Of a stretch of 7,893 bases of DNA, positions 1-6,731 are shown one piece after another. The notes beneath the pieces were generated by a model. That model was not told the origin of the DNA and made no database searches. It was given only the letters and a program-made list of their open reading frames with translations. The translations under genes and the position numbers were made by a program. Source of the stretch: Chlamydiota bacterium (GTDB lineage Bacteria > Chlamydiota > Chlamydiia > Chlamydiales > Rhabdochlamydiaceae). Where the stretch lies: assembly GCA_013041585.1 (NCBI GenBank), contig JABEVM010000010.1, positions 1 to 7,893 on the forward strand, in the 5' to 3' direction. Positions within the stretch are counted from its first letter, which is position 1. Each line of letters begins with the position of its first letter.

Positions 1-88
1 GTATTAAATATCTCTTAATTGCAAAATTAATTTAATTAAGTTTATCAAAAAGTAAAATAAATGCAGATATAAAAGATTCAAAATTTTA

Positions 89-1456
89 TTATATCTTTTC
101 TAAAAGGCTGTAATGAGCCATCACGAACACGATGGCTTTATGGGTGGGTTTGCTACCGCTAAACATCTCCGAGAGCTGCTCATCCTTAATTTTCTTATTA
201 TTGTATAACTTCGAGAAAAACTCGCTGAGCGTTTTGTTATTTTTATCTTTGCAGAGCATCTTATAAACATGACTTACAGCCTCTTCAATGGTAAGCCCCT
301 TCTCTAATGCCTGTAAGCACTCTAGCATGCTAGGAAGATGATCGCGGTCGCTTATGCTACCAGAATCTTCTTCTAAAACGAGTCCCCACTCATCCTCAAT
401 TGCTGCAAGAGAGGAATTGTTCTTTGTGAATGGACAACCAGAAAAACGATCTCGAATAATTTTTTCCTTCAAATTAGCTAATCCTTGCAATAGCTTATTC
501 TCAGCAAGAGACCCTTTACTTAAGGCTATTTCGGCAGCCTCTATTGTACATTCATGACGCTCATCATTACATAAACTTGCAGACCTAGCTAATAAGAAGA
601 AAATATCTTCTCTTTTTTCATCAGTGAAATCTGGTCTTTGCATCAAATTTGCGACGCCGCTTAAATAAAACGCTGCATCATCATAATATAGGCTAGAAGT
701 GCTTTTCAAAAACACATCTCGATCTACATAAAATTGTAAGAGCATTTCTAGAGCTGCTCGAAACTCAGCTCTCCTCTCTTTTCCCATATTATTTACTTTA
801 GAAAGTTCTTCTCTAGCGCCATAGAAAGCATCGAATTGCATAAGAAGGCTCTCTTTAGTCTCATTCATTTTCGTGAAAGGGAGCGCTTGCAATTGCTGCG
901 CGATGTACTCTGTAGAAACAATCTGAGGCTTTTTCGTTTTGCAATCTGCAGTTAGTTTATATCCAGCGATGACAGTTTGTAGGGTAGGCACATTTTCAAC
1001 ATCTACTCTGTGCATAAGTATATGAGGTGCTCTAGAAGATTCCCCCGACGTTTGACGTGATGGATACGGAACAAATCTCACGTTTTGAAGAAAAGTCTTT
1101 TTAGCAAGATGGTCTTCTCTAGAATGGGTAGGACTATGCTGCGTAAAATAATCAGCGAAGACAATATGTGTGACATCTAAAAAAGCAGCATCTGTTGTAT
1201 CCTCAGATGGGTTTGCAATTCCGGAAAAGGTACGTAAAGGGGACTGTCCAATCGCAGTAAAAAGCATGGCTTGCGTTTTACTTTCTTGATAGGCTCTAAA
1301 AAAATTTTCCGCTTTTTCAGTGGGAGAGCCCTCTATAACCCCTGCTGGAATTAAAACTGCCCACGCCCGAGTAGGAAACAAAGAAAACCCCCTAGATTCT
1401 GTCGTATCAAAGGTTACAATACGAGCATCTCTTCCTACTGGACTTGCTGACTGCAT
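89..1456 (-). CDS. Unrecognised 455-residue cytosolic protein
   Basis: I do not recognise this protein and assign no function. The reading frame is open to a TTG at 1498, but I place the start at the ATG at 1456 (455 residues). A GGAGAG Shine-Dalgarno lies four bases before that ATG, and the TTG lies between the -35 and -10 boxes of a candidate promoter. No signal peptide or membrane segment is visible, so it is probably soluble. The N-terminal half (about 1-190) looks mixed alpha/beta. From about 195 to the end it is mostly charged and helical. A dense stretch at 283-312 (key residues R282, E283, C296, N297, D298, R300, C303) is the most motif-like part; its C-x-D-x-R pattern after helices faintly recalls the catalytic loop of NEL-type ubiquitin ligases, a weak resemblance only. 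It lies 57 bases downstream of the hemG stop on the same strand, so it may be co-transcribed with hemG. It could be a lineage-specific or host-interaction protein; that is a guess. Confidence 0.8.
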   Translation of the reverse strand: MQSASPVGRDARIVTFDTTESRGFSLFPTRAWAVLIPAGVIEGSPTEKAENFFRAYQESKTQAMLFTAIGQSPLRTFSGIANPSEDTTDAAFLDVTHIVFADYFTQHSPTHSREDHLAKKTFLQNVRFVPYPSRQTSGESSRAPHILMHRVDVENVPTLQTVIAGYKLTADCKTKKPQIVSTEYIAQQLQALPFTKMNETKESLLMQFDAFYGAREELSKVNNMGKERRAEFRAALEMLLQFYVDRDVFLKSTSSLYYDDAAFYLSGVANLMQRPDFTDEKREDIFFLLARSASLCNDERHECTIEAAEIALSKGSLAENKLLQGLANLKEKIIRDRFSGCPFTKNNSSLAAIEDEWGLVLEEDSGSISDRDHLPSMLECLQALEKGLTIEEAVSHVYKMLCKDKNNKTLSEFFSKLYNNKKIKDEQLSEMFSGSKPTHKAIVFVMAHYSLLEKI

Positions 1457-1460
1457 AAAG

Positions 1461-1466
1461 CTCTCC
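1461..1466 (-). promoter_or_regulatory. Shine-Dalgarno GGAGAG of the unrecognised gene
   Basis: On the minus strand GGAGAG lies four bases before the ATG at 1456. It decides the start in favour of this ATG over the TTG 14 codons upstream, which has no comparable site. The same box and spacing occur before hemF and the right-end hydrolase. Confidence 0.75.
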
Positions 1467-1487
1467 AAAAGTGGGTAAGTAGTAGAG

Positions 1488-1517
1488 ATTGTACCCAATA
1501 ATAATCTTTGAAATCAA
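1488..1517 (-). promoter_or_regulatory. Candidate sigma70-like promoter of the unrecognised gene
   Basis: On the minus strand TTGATT (1512-1517, four of six consensus bases) is followed after 18 bases by TACAAT (1488-1493, five of six). Transcription would start near 1481, leaving a leader of about 25 bases with the GGAGAG site before the ATG at 1456. The -35 box covers the hemG stop codon, so the downstream gene could be transcribed on its own as well as by read-through from hemG. Judged by consensus match only. Confidence 0.45.
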
Positions 1518-2848
1518 CGAAGGAGGCCCTGCTCTGCGACTTCCCTGGCTACTGCGATGCTGTCGTTTACCGAAGCTCCTGAAAGATAATTCCCTAGGAT
1601 TTGCAGCTTAGGAAGCTCTTTAGTACGAATTTTTTGAATATCGCTAATTTTCTTTTGATGATCTACAAGATACTTTGGAATTGCCCCTATACACTGAGTA
1701 AGAGATATATAATCCGGGAAATCCGAAATGGCGAGATGTTTATGAAGGCTTGCTACACTGAGCTGATAAAGCTTTTCATCCGGAAGCCCCCTATCTGGAA
1801 GCATCAGGGTAAGTCTTGTCTGCTTTTCTGAAGAGCTTTGCTGCGAGAAAACTTCTGAATCAAAAACAACACCGAGGATATCCTCCTTTTCCTTGAAAGG
1901 AACAAGATAGCCAAAACCAGTCACAGGAAGAACTTTTTTTCTATATCCAAAATGCACACAAGAGAGATTGGTATAGGGAATGCTTCCGAGCAGGTAAGAA
2001 AGCTCTTTATGATCTTTGTGAAGCATCTTTGCTAAAGCGGGAGCCGGCACTGCTGAAAAAAGATCTTCTGCTTCATAGGAAGCACTTTCTGTTTCAACAA
2101 GAAATCTTCCATCCTTATAGGTAAGGTGTTTTCCCTCTTGCCCTGTTATCATCTCTGCTTTTATCTCCTTTTCTAAAGCAGTAACAAGAGAGCCTACTCC
2201 AGATTTCAACGTAAAAAGATGAGAAGGTTTATAAGGATAAACAGATTTTTTCTTCTTATGTAAAAAAAGTCCTTTTGTAATCGATCCGTATTCCCTTTCC
2301 CATTCCTTCAGAATGGGAAAGCAAGATGAAATCGACAAAGTTTTACTATCACTCCCATAAATCCCTGTTGTGATCGCATCGAAAAGAGAGTCTGCAACTT
2401 CTGGAGTAAATCTTCTGGAGATAAATGCATGTATGGATTCATCTTCTATATTTTTTGGAATTTTCCATTCTCTAAACAGGGAAAGAAGGAGTAGCCTTGT
2501 CAATTTTGATGTCAAAAAAGAAAAAGGATTACTTGGAACTTTCTGCAATTTTTGATTGTAGAACAAATACTTAGAAGAGGCCCCTTCAGAGGAAAAGAGT
2601 AATTCTTTTTCAAGATGAAGGTCATGAATTAGTGTAAGTAGACTTTCACTTCTTGAAACACGAAATGTACGAGGCCCCTTTTCAAAGAAAAACCCTTGAT
2701 CAGTTTGACTCTCTAACCATCCTCCTACTCTAGATGATTTTTCAAGTATACAAATCTCTTTTGTATATCCATTTTTGCGTAAATAGAATGCAAGCGAGAG
2801 ACCAGAAATTCCCCCACCTAAAATGATTGCGGCTTTCTTTTTTTTCAT
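1514..2848 (-). CDS. hemG: Protoporphyrinogen oxidase, FAD-dependent (HemG/HemY, PPOX type)
   Basis: Oxidises protoporphyrinogen IX to protoporphyrin IX with O2 as acceptor, the step before ferrochelatase; enzymes of this family are FAD proteins, often membrane-associated. The N-terminus is a Rossmann FAD site: beta strand AAIIL, then GGGISG (11-16), then the acidic ILEKSSRVGGW segment (34-44). Further family marks are GPR (58-60), TGIYGSDSKTLSI (161-173), GFGYLVP (311-317) and the C-terminal FAD-contact region GNYLSGASVNDSIA (419-432). At 444 residues it has normal family length. This is the HemY-like oxidase that Chlamydia annotations call hemG, not the small flavodoxin-like HemG of E. coli. 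The frame is open to a TTG at 2926, inside hemF, but the Rossmann fold begins at the ATG at 2848, which has an AAGGA site ten bases upstream; the 26-residue extension would be foreign to the family. It diverges from hemF and is followed by the unrecognised gene. Some family members in Gram-positives act on coproporphyrinogen instead, but HemF next door argues for the protoporphyrin route. Confidence 0.93.
   Translation of the reverse strand: MKKKKAAIILGGGISGLSLAFYLRKNGYTKEICILEKSSRVGGWLESQTDQGFFFEKGPRTFRVSRSESLLTLIHDLHLEKELLFSSEGASSKYLFYNQKLQKVPSNPFSFLTSKLTRLLLLSLFREWKIPKNIEDESIHAFISRRFTPEVADSLFDAITTGIYGSDSKTLSISSCFPILKEWEREYGSITKGLFLHKKKKSVYPYKPSHLFTLKSGVGSLVTALEKEIKAEMITGQEGKHLTYKDGRFLVETESASYEAEDLFSAVPAPALAKMLHKDHKELSYLLGSIPYTNLSCVHFGYRKKVLPVTGFGYLVPFKEKEDILGVVFDSEVFSQQSSSEKQTRLTLMLPDRGLPDEKLYQLSVASLHKHLAISDFPDYISLTQCIGAIPKYLVDHQKKISDIQKIRTKELPKLQILGNYLSGASVNDSIAVAREVAEQGLLR
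2295..2321. repeat. Perfect 11-bp inverted repeat inside hemG
   Basis: CTTTCCCATTC (2295-2305) and its exact reverse complement GAATGGGAAAG (2311-2321) flank a 5-base loop. It lies within hemG codons for residues around 176-185. No T-run follows on either strand, so it does not look like an intrinsic terminator. It could be a chance product of codon choice or an RNA hairpin in the hemG message. Confidence 0.6.
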
Positions 2849-2858
2849 GGCAGAGATA

Positions 2859-2863
2859 TCCTT
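2859..2863 (-). promoter_or_regulatory. Shine-Dalgarno AAGGA of hemG
   Basis: AAGGA on the minus strand ends ten bases before the ATG at 2848. The spacing is slightly long but it is the only purine-rich site near the start of the Rossmann fold, and it supports this ATG over the upstream TTG at 2926. Confidence 0.5.
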
Positions 2864-2866
2864 ATT

Positions 2867-2878
2867 TTTCTTAAGAAA
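2867..2878. repeat. 12-bp perfect palindrome in the hemG-hemF divergent gap
   Basis: TTTCTTAAGAAA reads the same on both strands and lies near the middle of the 65-bp gap (2849-2913) between the divergent hemG and hemF starts. It would fit a small dimeric operator, but it is AT-rich and short, so chance is possible. Confidence 0.35.
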
Positions 2879-2890
2879 TGTAGCAAAAAA

Positions 2891-2920
2891 AATAGATCTA
2901 CGTGGAGAGAAAAATGACAA
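2891..2920 (-). promoter_or_regulatory. Candidate promoter of hemG overlapping the hemF start
   Basis: On the minus strand TTGTCA (2915-2920, five of six consensus bases) is followed after 18 bases by TCTATT (2891-2896, four of six). Transcription would start near 2884, giving a leader of about 36 bases to the hemG ATG. The -35 box lies on the hemF start codon, so the two divergent genes would compete for this DNA. I saw no equally good promoter for hemF. Confidence 0.3.
2904..2909 (+). promoter_or_regulatory. Shine-Dalgarno GGAGAG of hemF
   Basis: GGAGAG lies four bases before the ATG at 2914. An in-frame GTG at 2902 runs into this site and so cannot be the real start. The whole GGAGAGAAAAATG string is identical to that before the right-end hydrolase. 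Confidence 0.8.
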
Positions 2921-3705
2921 AGACAAGAGAAAATATCATCACTTTTTTACAAACGCTGCGAAATACAATCATACGTGAAATCGAAACTTTTGAGCCTACA
3001 AAACGCTTTGAGAAAAAACCGTGGACCCATATTAACGGAGGTGGCGGGGAAATCGGACTTCTTCGCGGCGATGTTTTTGAAAAAGCAGCTGTTAACTGGT
3101 CAGGTGTGAGTGGCTCTCAGTTTCCCATGCAAGATGGCTCAGGTTCCTTTTTTGCTACAGGTGTTAGTCTCATTTTTCACATGCACAACCCTCATGCTCC
3201 CACAGCTCACATGAACGTAAGGTATATTGAGACTGAAAATGGGTATTGGTTCGGAGGAGGTTTTGATCTTACGCCTATGGGTTTCCCCTATAGTGACGAT
3301 ACAAAGTATTTTCATGAAATGACGAAAAAAAATTTAGATCAGTTCTCTCTAGATCTGTACCCTGCTTTTTCTCAAAACGCAAAAGAGTATTTTTATATTC
3401 CGCATAGAAAGAAAGAGCGCGGAATTGGAGGAATTTTCTTTGATCACTACAAAACAGATGATTTCTCCCAAGACCTTCTACTTTGGCAGTCTATAGGAAA
3501 TCAATTCTTAGAATGCGTTCTTCCTATCTACAAAAAAAGGGTTTTGCAAGAGTATACTGCGCAAGAAAAGCAAAAACAACTCGAGCAAAGAGCTCATTAT
3601 GTGGAATTCAATCTACTGTATGATAGGGGAACGAAATTTGGATTTCTCTCTCAAGGAAATCCAGAAGCCATATTGTGCTCAATGCCCCCGCAGGCCAGCT
3701 GGTGA
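2914..3705 (+). CDS. hemF: Oxygen-dependent coproporphyrinogen III oxidase, C-terminally short
   Basis: Converts coproporphyrinogen III to protoporphyrinogen IX by two oxidative decarboxylations using O2; a cytosolic homodimer in the known family. Family signatures are clear: INGGGGE (40-46), GVSLIFHMHNP (83-93), the signature core AHMNVR (98-103), YWFGGGFDLTP (111-121), PHRKKERGIGGIFFD (163-177), YVEFNLLYDRGTKFG (229-243) and SMPP (256-259). The four conserved histidines that match E. coli H96, H106, H145 and H175 are H89, H99, H134 and H164. I start at the ATG at 2914 because of its GGAGAG site (263 residues). The oddity is the end. The frame stops one residue after the SMPPQAS stretch, at W263, whereas E. 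coli HemF (299 residues) continues for about 25 more. The next frames downstream show no remnant of that tail. The last 27 bases are shared with the antisense 3' end of hemE. Activity is likely retained if the tail is dispensable, since all catalytic motifs are present, but that is not certain. It replaces the hemN found at this locus in Chlamydia. Confidence 0.92.
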   Translation: MTKTRENIITFLQTLRNTIIREIETFEPTKRFEKKPWTHINGGGGEIGLLRGDVFEKAAVNWSGVSGSQFPMQDGSGSFFATGVSLIFHMHNPHAPTAHMNVRYIETENGYWFGGGFDLTPMGFPYSDDTKYFHEMTKKNLDQFSLDLYPAFSQNAKEYFYIPHRKKERGIGGIFFDHYKTDDFSQDLLLWQSIGNQFLECVLPIYKKRVLQEYTAQEKQKQLEQRAHYVEFNLLYDRGTKFGFLSQGNPEAILCSMPPQASW

Positions 3706-4713
3706 ATAGCTTTTTACAGTATCTACCATGCATCGTACATTTTCTACAGGAGTTTGCGGTAATACGCCGTGACCTAAATTAAAAATAAACCCAGAATCTT
3801 CTTTCATACTATCTAAAATCTTGAGTGTGCAGCTGCGAATAATTTCAGGCGTTGTCTTTAAAATATCCGGATCCAGATTTCCCTGCACAGCGATCGTTGC
3901 AGGAACGTGTTTTCGTAAATTTACCATCTCTCTATGCCAATCAAAACTAATTGCAGTCGGCTTAAGAGGGACTAGTACATCAGGGAAATGACTTGCTCCC
4001 CTACAAAAAATAATCACGGGAATATTTCTTTTTTTGACAGAGTTTATGATCTCTTCAAGATAGGAAAGAGAAAACTCAACAAGATAGGGATGAGGGAGAA
4101 CATTGGCCCAAGAATCAAAAATCTGAATTGCATTCACTCCTGCATCTATTTGCATCTGTAAATAGGCAATGGTAGCTTTTGTGATTTTTTTGAGAAGGGT
4201 ATGAAAATTCTGGGGATGTCTGTAAAGCCATTGTTTTGTCTTAGAAAGATTTCCTCTTTCTCCGCGATCGATCATATAGCTTGCAACAGTGAAAGGACCC
4301 CCGCAAAATCCAAGTAAGGGCGAAGAAGAATTCTTCTTAAATAATTCAATCGACTTCTTCACATATCCCAACGTTTCTTCTACGGATAGTAGAGGAAGAT
4401 TATCTACGTCTTCAAGCTTTTGCAAACTTGGTGTAACAACAGGTCCGATCCCTTCAGGAAAAGCAAGCTGAAGACCGAGCGCTTCCACAATCACTAAAAT
4501 ATCGGAGAAAAGAATCGAAGCATCTACACCTAAAATATCGATTGGCATACGAGTAATTTGATAAGAAAGCTCTGGCTCGTGAAACATCTGCCATAACGAA
4601 TATTTTTTTCGCAGAAGTGCATACTGCGGTAAATACCGCCCCGCTTGTCTCATAAGCCAAACGGGAGGGCGAGAACGGTTTTTGCAAGCTAGTGCATCAA
4701 GAAATTGTGTCAT
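3679..4713 (-). CDS. hemE: Uroporphyrinogen decarboxylase
   Basis: Removes four acetate carboxyls from uroporphyrinogen III to give coproporphyrinogen III, the substrate of the neighbouring HemF; a cofactor-free cytosolic TIM-barrel dimer in the known family. The first signature RPPVWLMRQAGRYLPQY (15-31) carries the substrate-contact arginines R22 and R26. FSDIL (69-73) supplies the key aspartate D71 (human D86). GFCGGPFTVASYMI (135-148) is the second signature, with Y146. QIFDSWA provides the conserved serine, and FNLGHGVLPQTP has H315. The length of 344 residues is normal and the protein is complete. Its ATG overlaps the tkt stop codon as ATGA and no Shine-Dalgarno precedes it, so translation is probably coupled to tkt. 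The last residues (SPAGLRGH) are encoded in the overlap with the hemF 3' end and may be a recently acquired tail. Confidence 0.96.
   Translation of the reverse strand: MTQFLDALACKNRSRPPVWLMRQAGRYLPQYALLRKKYSLWQMFHEPELSYQITRMPIDILGVDASILFSDILVIVEALGLQLAFPEGIGPVVTPSLQKLEDVDNLPLLSVEETLGYVKKSIELFKKNSSSPLLGFCGGPFTVASYMIDRGERGNLSKTKQWLYRHPQNFHTLLKKITKATIAYLQMQIDAGVNAIQIFDSWANVLPHPYLVEFSLSYLEEIINSVKKRNIPVIIFCRGASHFPDVLVPLKPTAISFDWHREMVNLRKHVPATIAVQGNLDPDILKTTPEIIRSCTLKILDSMKEDSGFIFNLGHGVLPQTPVENVRCMVDTVKSYSPAGLRGH
4710..4713 (-). promoter_or_regulatory. ATGA stop/start overlap coupling tkt to hemE
   Basis: The tkt stop TGA and the hemE start ATG share bases as ATGA on the minus strand. The 15 bases before hemE contain no purine-rich ribosome site. 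Ribosomes ending tkt probably re-initiate on hemE, so HemE supply would follow transketolase translation. Confidence 0.7.
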
Positions 4714-6698
4714 GCTAATAGACGTTGTAAAATTGCATCAACAGTAAAACCAAACTCAGCTGCTAGATCGCTTTGCGGAGCAGACTCCCCATAGCGTTCC
4801 ATGCTGATATTGATCCCTTCGGGACCTGTCCACTTATGCCATCCAAAGCTTACTCCTGCTTCGATACTTACCCTTTTCCCAAGGTTTCCACCGACAACAG
4901 AAAGCCTATAGCTTTCCTCTTGCTGTTCAAAAATCTCCCAGCATGGCATCGATACTACGCGAACTTTCTTTCCAATTCTCTCAAGAGCGTTTGCTACATC
5001 TAAGCTAAGGGATACTTCTGAACCTGTTGCAAAAAGAGTGAAATCAGGTGCACCGTTTTCTTTCCTAACAATATAGGCTCCGCGTCCCATTCCCTGATCG
5101 TAAGGAACATCATTGCAAGGCAGCTGTGGCAAGTTCTGACGCGATAATACAATTGCGGTAGGACCCTTATAGCGTAGCGCTGCAATCCATGCCATTTTCA
5201 CTTCAAAATTATCTGCTGGGCGAATGACGTGCAGATAAGGCATAGCGCGTAGTGACGCCAGTTGTTCAACAGATTGATGTGTTGGGCCATCCTCACCTAA
5301 AAAGATCGAATCATGGGTAAATTGATAAATCACATGAGTTCTGGAAAGCGCTGCAAGTCTTATTGCATTACGCATGTAATCGGAAAATGTGAAAAAAGTT
5401 CCGACATAAGGTGTGATCATCCCCGTCTGTTCAAGACCTGTCGCTGCAGCTGCCATCGCAAATTCACGCACTCCATACTTAATGTTGCGACCTGCAAAAT
5501 TACCAGGAGTTACCAAAGGGAAATTTTTCATAAGCGTCAGATCTGAGCACGATAAATCAGCAGATCCACCATAAATTTGAGGTAAGAGATTTCCGAGTGT
5601 ATCAAGTACAATCTGAGAAGCGCTTCTTCCCGCTAAGGGGCTCTTCATTTCAATTGCATGCAACTTCTGTTCTAGATCAGTAGGAAGGTGCTTTTCTTTC
5701 ATCTCTTCAAACTGTTTGCTAAGCTCAGGTTTTACCTTCGCCCACTTCTTCAGCATCTCATTCCACTGCATCTCTTTTTGCTGGTCTTTCGCGACTTTAT
5801 TTTCAAAGAACGAGGATACAGCTTGTGGAATATAAAATGGTTCATCTGGAAGTCCTAAAGCCTTTTTCGTGAGAGCTACTTCTTCAGGTCCAAGTGGAGA
5901 TCCATGAGCTTTAGAAGTCCCTTCTTTATGAGGAGATCCTTTTCCAATGACTGTATGAGCAATGACAAGGATCGGTCTTTTTTGTATTTCGTTAATCTGT
6001 GTAAAAGTTCGATCAATTGCATCTAAATCATTGCCATCGATCTCAAAAACATCCCACCCATACGATTTATAGCGCATCTTTGTATCTTCAGAACAGCATT
6101 CGACAAGGGGCCCATCTAAACAAACATGGTTCGAATCATAAATGAGGACTAAGTTATCAAGACGAAGATGTCCTGCTAAGGAAGAAGCTTCAGAAGAAAT
6201 CCCTTCCATGATACAGCCATCTCCGGCTAAGCAATACACTTTGCTATTGAAAATTGGATATCCTTCGCTATTGAATTTGGTTCCCAGAATTTTTAAGCCT
6301 AAAGCTTGTCCAACGGCATTTCCAACTCCCTGCCCTAGAGGGCCTGTTGTTGCCTCCACACCTTCTGTCATAAAAATTTCTGGATGACCTGGAGTTTTTG
6401 AATGGAGCTGACGGAAGCGTTTGATCTCATCGAGTGAAAGATTAAATCCTGCTAGATGTAGACAAGAATATAAAAGCATCGAACCGTGGCCTGCGGAAAG
6501 AACAAACCTGTCCCTGTTTAGCCACTTTGCGTTTTTAGGATTGTGGCGTAGTAAATGACCATAGAGATAAGCTCCTAATTCTGCGCATCCCATAGGAAGT
6601 CCTGGGTGTCCCGAATTGGCTTTTTGTACCGCTTCCATGGAAAGTTGTCTGATTGTGCTCGCTATTTTCGAAAGCTGTTTTTTAAGTTCGAGGTCCAT
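4710..6698 (-). CDS. tkt: Transketolase
   Basis: Thiamine-diphosphate enzyme of the non-oxidative pentose phosphate pathway: moves two-carbon units between sugar phosphates, linking ribose 5-phosphate and erythrose 4-phosphate supply to glycolysis. The 662 residues match the usual length (E. coli TktA 663) and all three domains are present. The ThDP-binding domain (about 1-330) has SGHPG with H31, SAGHGS with H71, TPGHPE with H104, TGPLGQG (118-124), and the GDG...N motif from G159-D160-G161 to N190. The pyrimidine domain (about 352-523) has R358, GGSADL (377-382), the proton-relay glutamate E412 in YGVREF, H462 in FTHDS, and GEDGPTHQ with H474. The C-terminal domain (about 540-662) has FATGSEV, MPCWEIF and ESAP. 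The start ATG has AAGGA five bases upstream and a promoter candidate behind it. It is the first gene of a likely tkt-hemE unit. It is not a DXP synthase: length and motifs are those of transketolase. Confidence 0.97.
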   Translation of the reverse strand: MDLELKKQLSKIASTIRQLSMEAVQKANSGHPGLPMGCAELGAYLYGHLLRHNPKNAKWLNRDRFVLSAGHGSMLLYSCLHLAGFNLSLDEIKRFRQLHSKTPGHPEIFMTEGVEATTGPLGQGVGNAVGQALGLKILGTKFNSEGYPIFNSKVYCLAGDGCIMEGISSEASSLAGHLRLDNLVLIYDSNHVCLDGPLVECCSEDTKMRYKSYGWDVFEIDGNDLDAIDRTFTQINEIQKRPILVIAHTVIGKGSPHKEGTSKAHGSPLGPEEVALTKKALGLPDEPFYIPQAVSSFFENKVAKDQQKEMQWNEMLKKWAKVKPELSKQFEEMKEKHLPTDLEQKLHAIEMKSPLAGRSASQIVLDTLGNLLPQIYGGSADLSCSDLTLMKNFPLVTPGNFAGRNIKYGVREFAMAAAATGLEQTGMITPYVGTFFTFSDYMRNAIRLAALSRTHVIYQFTHDSIFLGEDGPTHQSVEQLASLRAMPYLHVIRPADNFEVKMAWIAALRYKGPTAIVLSRQNLPQLPCNDVPYDQGMGRGAYIVRKENGAPDFTLFATGSEVSLSLDVANALERIGKKVRVVSMPCWEIFEQQEESYRLSVVGGNLGKRVSIEAGVSFGWHKWTGPEGINISMERYGESAPQSDLAAEFGFTVDAILQRLLA

Positions 6699-6731
6699 GA
6701 GTTTCCTTTCATTTTATTATGTTTTACAAAA

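Noticed and set aside
1..88. Possible small gene or RNA at the left edge
   Set aside because: Very AT-rich, with short palindromes only (TTAATT-gcaa-AATTAA); no reading frame or RNA structure I can support.
69..99. AT-only stem AAAAGAT...ATCTTTT across the stop of the unrecognised gene, as a terminator
   Set aside because: Seven A/T-rich pairs with a 15-base loop and no clean T-run; too weak in such AT-rich DNA to call.
116..137. Seven-bp inverted repeat AGCCATC/GATGGCT near the end of the unrecognised gene
   Set aside because: Within coding sequence, loop of eight bases, and not followed by a T-run; probably chance.
2849..2926. A 26-residue N-terminal extension of HemG from a TTG at 2926
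   Set aside because: It precedes the Rossmann FAD motif that normally opens the protein, overlaps the hemF start, and includes the candidate promoter; the ATG at 2848 has a ribosome site.
4454..4687. 77-residue frame inside hemE and other short frames in antisense or shifted phase
   Set aside because: They lie entirely within well-supported enzyme genes, lack ribosome sites and have unlikely composition; shadows of the real genes.
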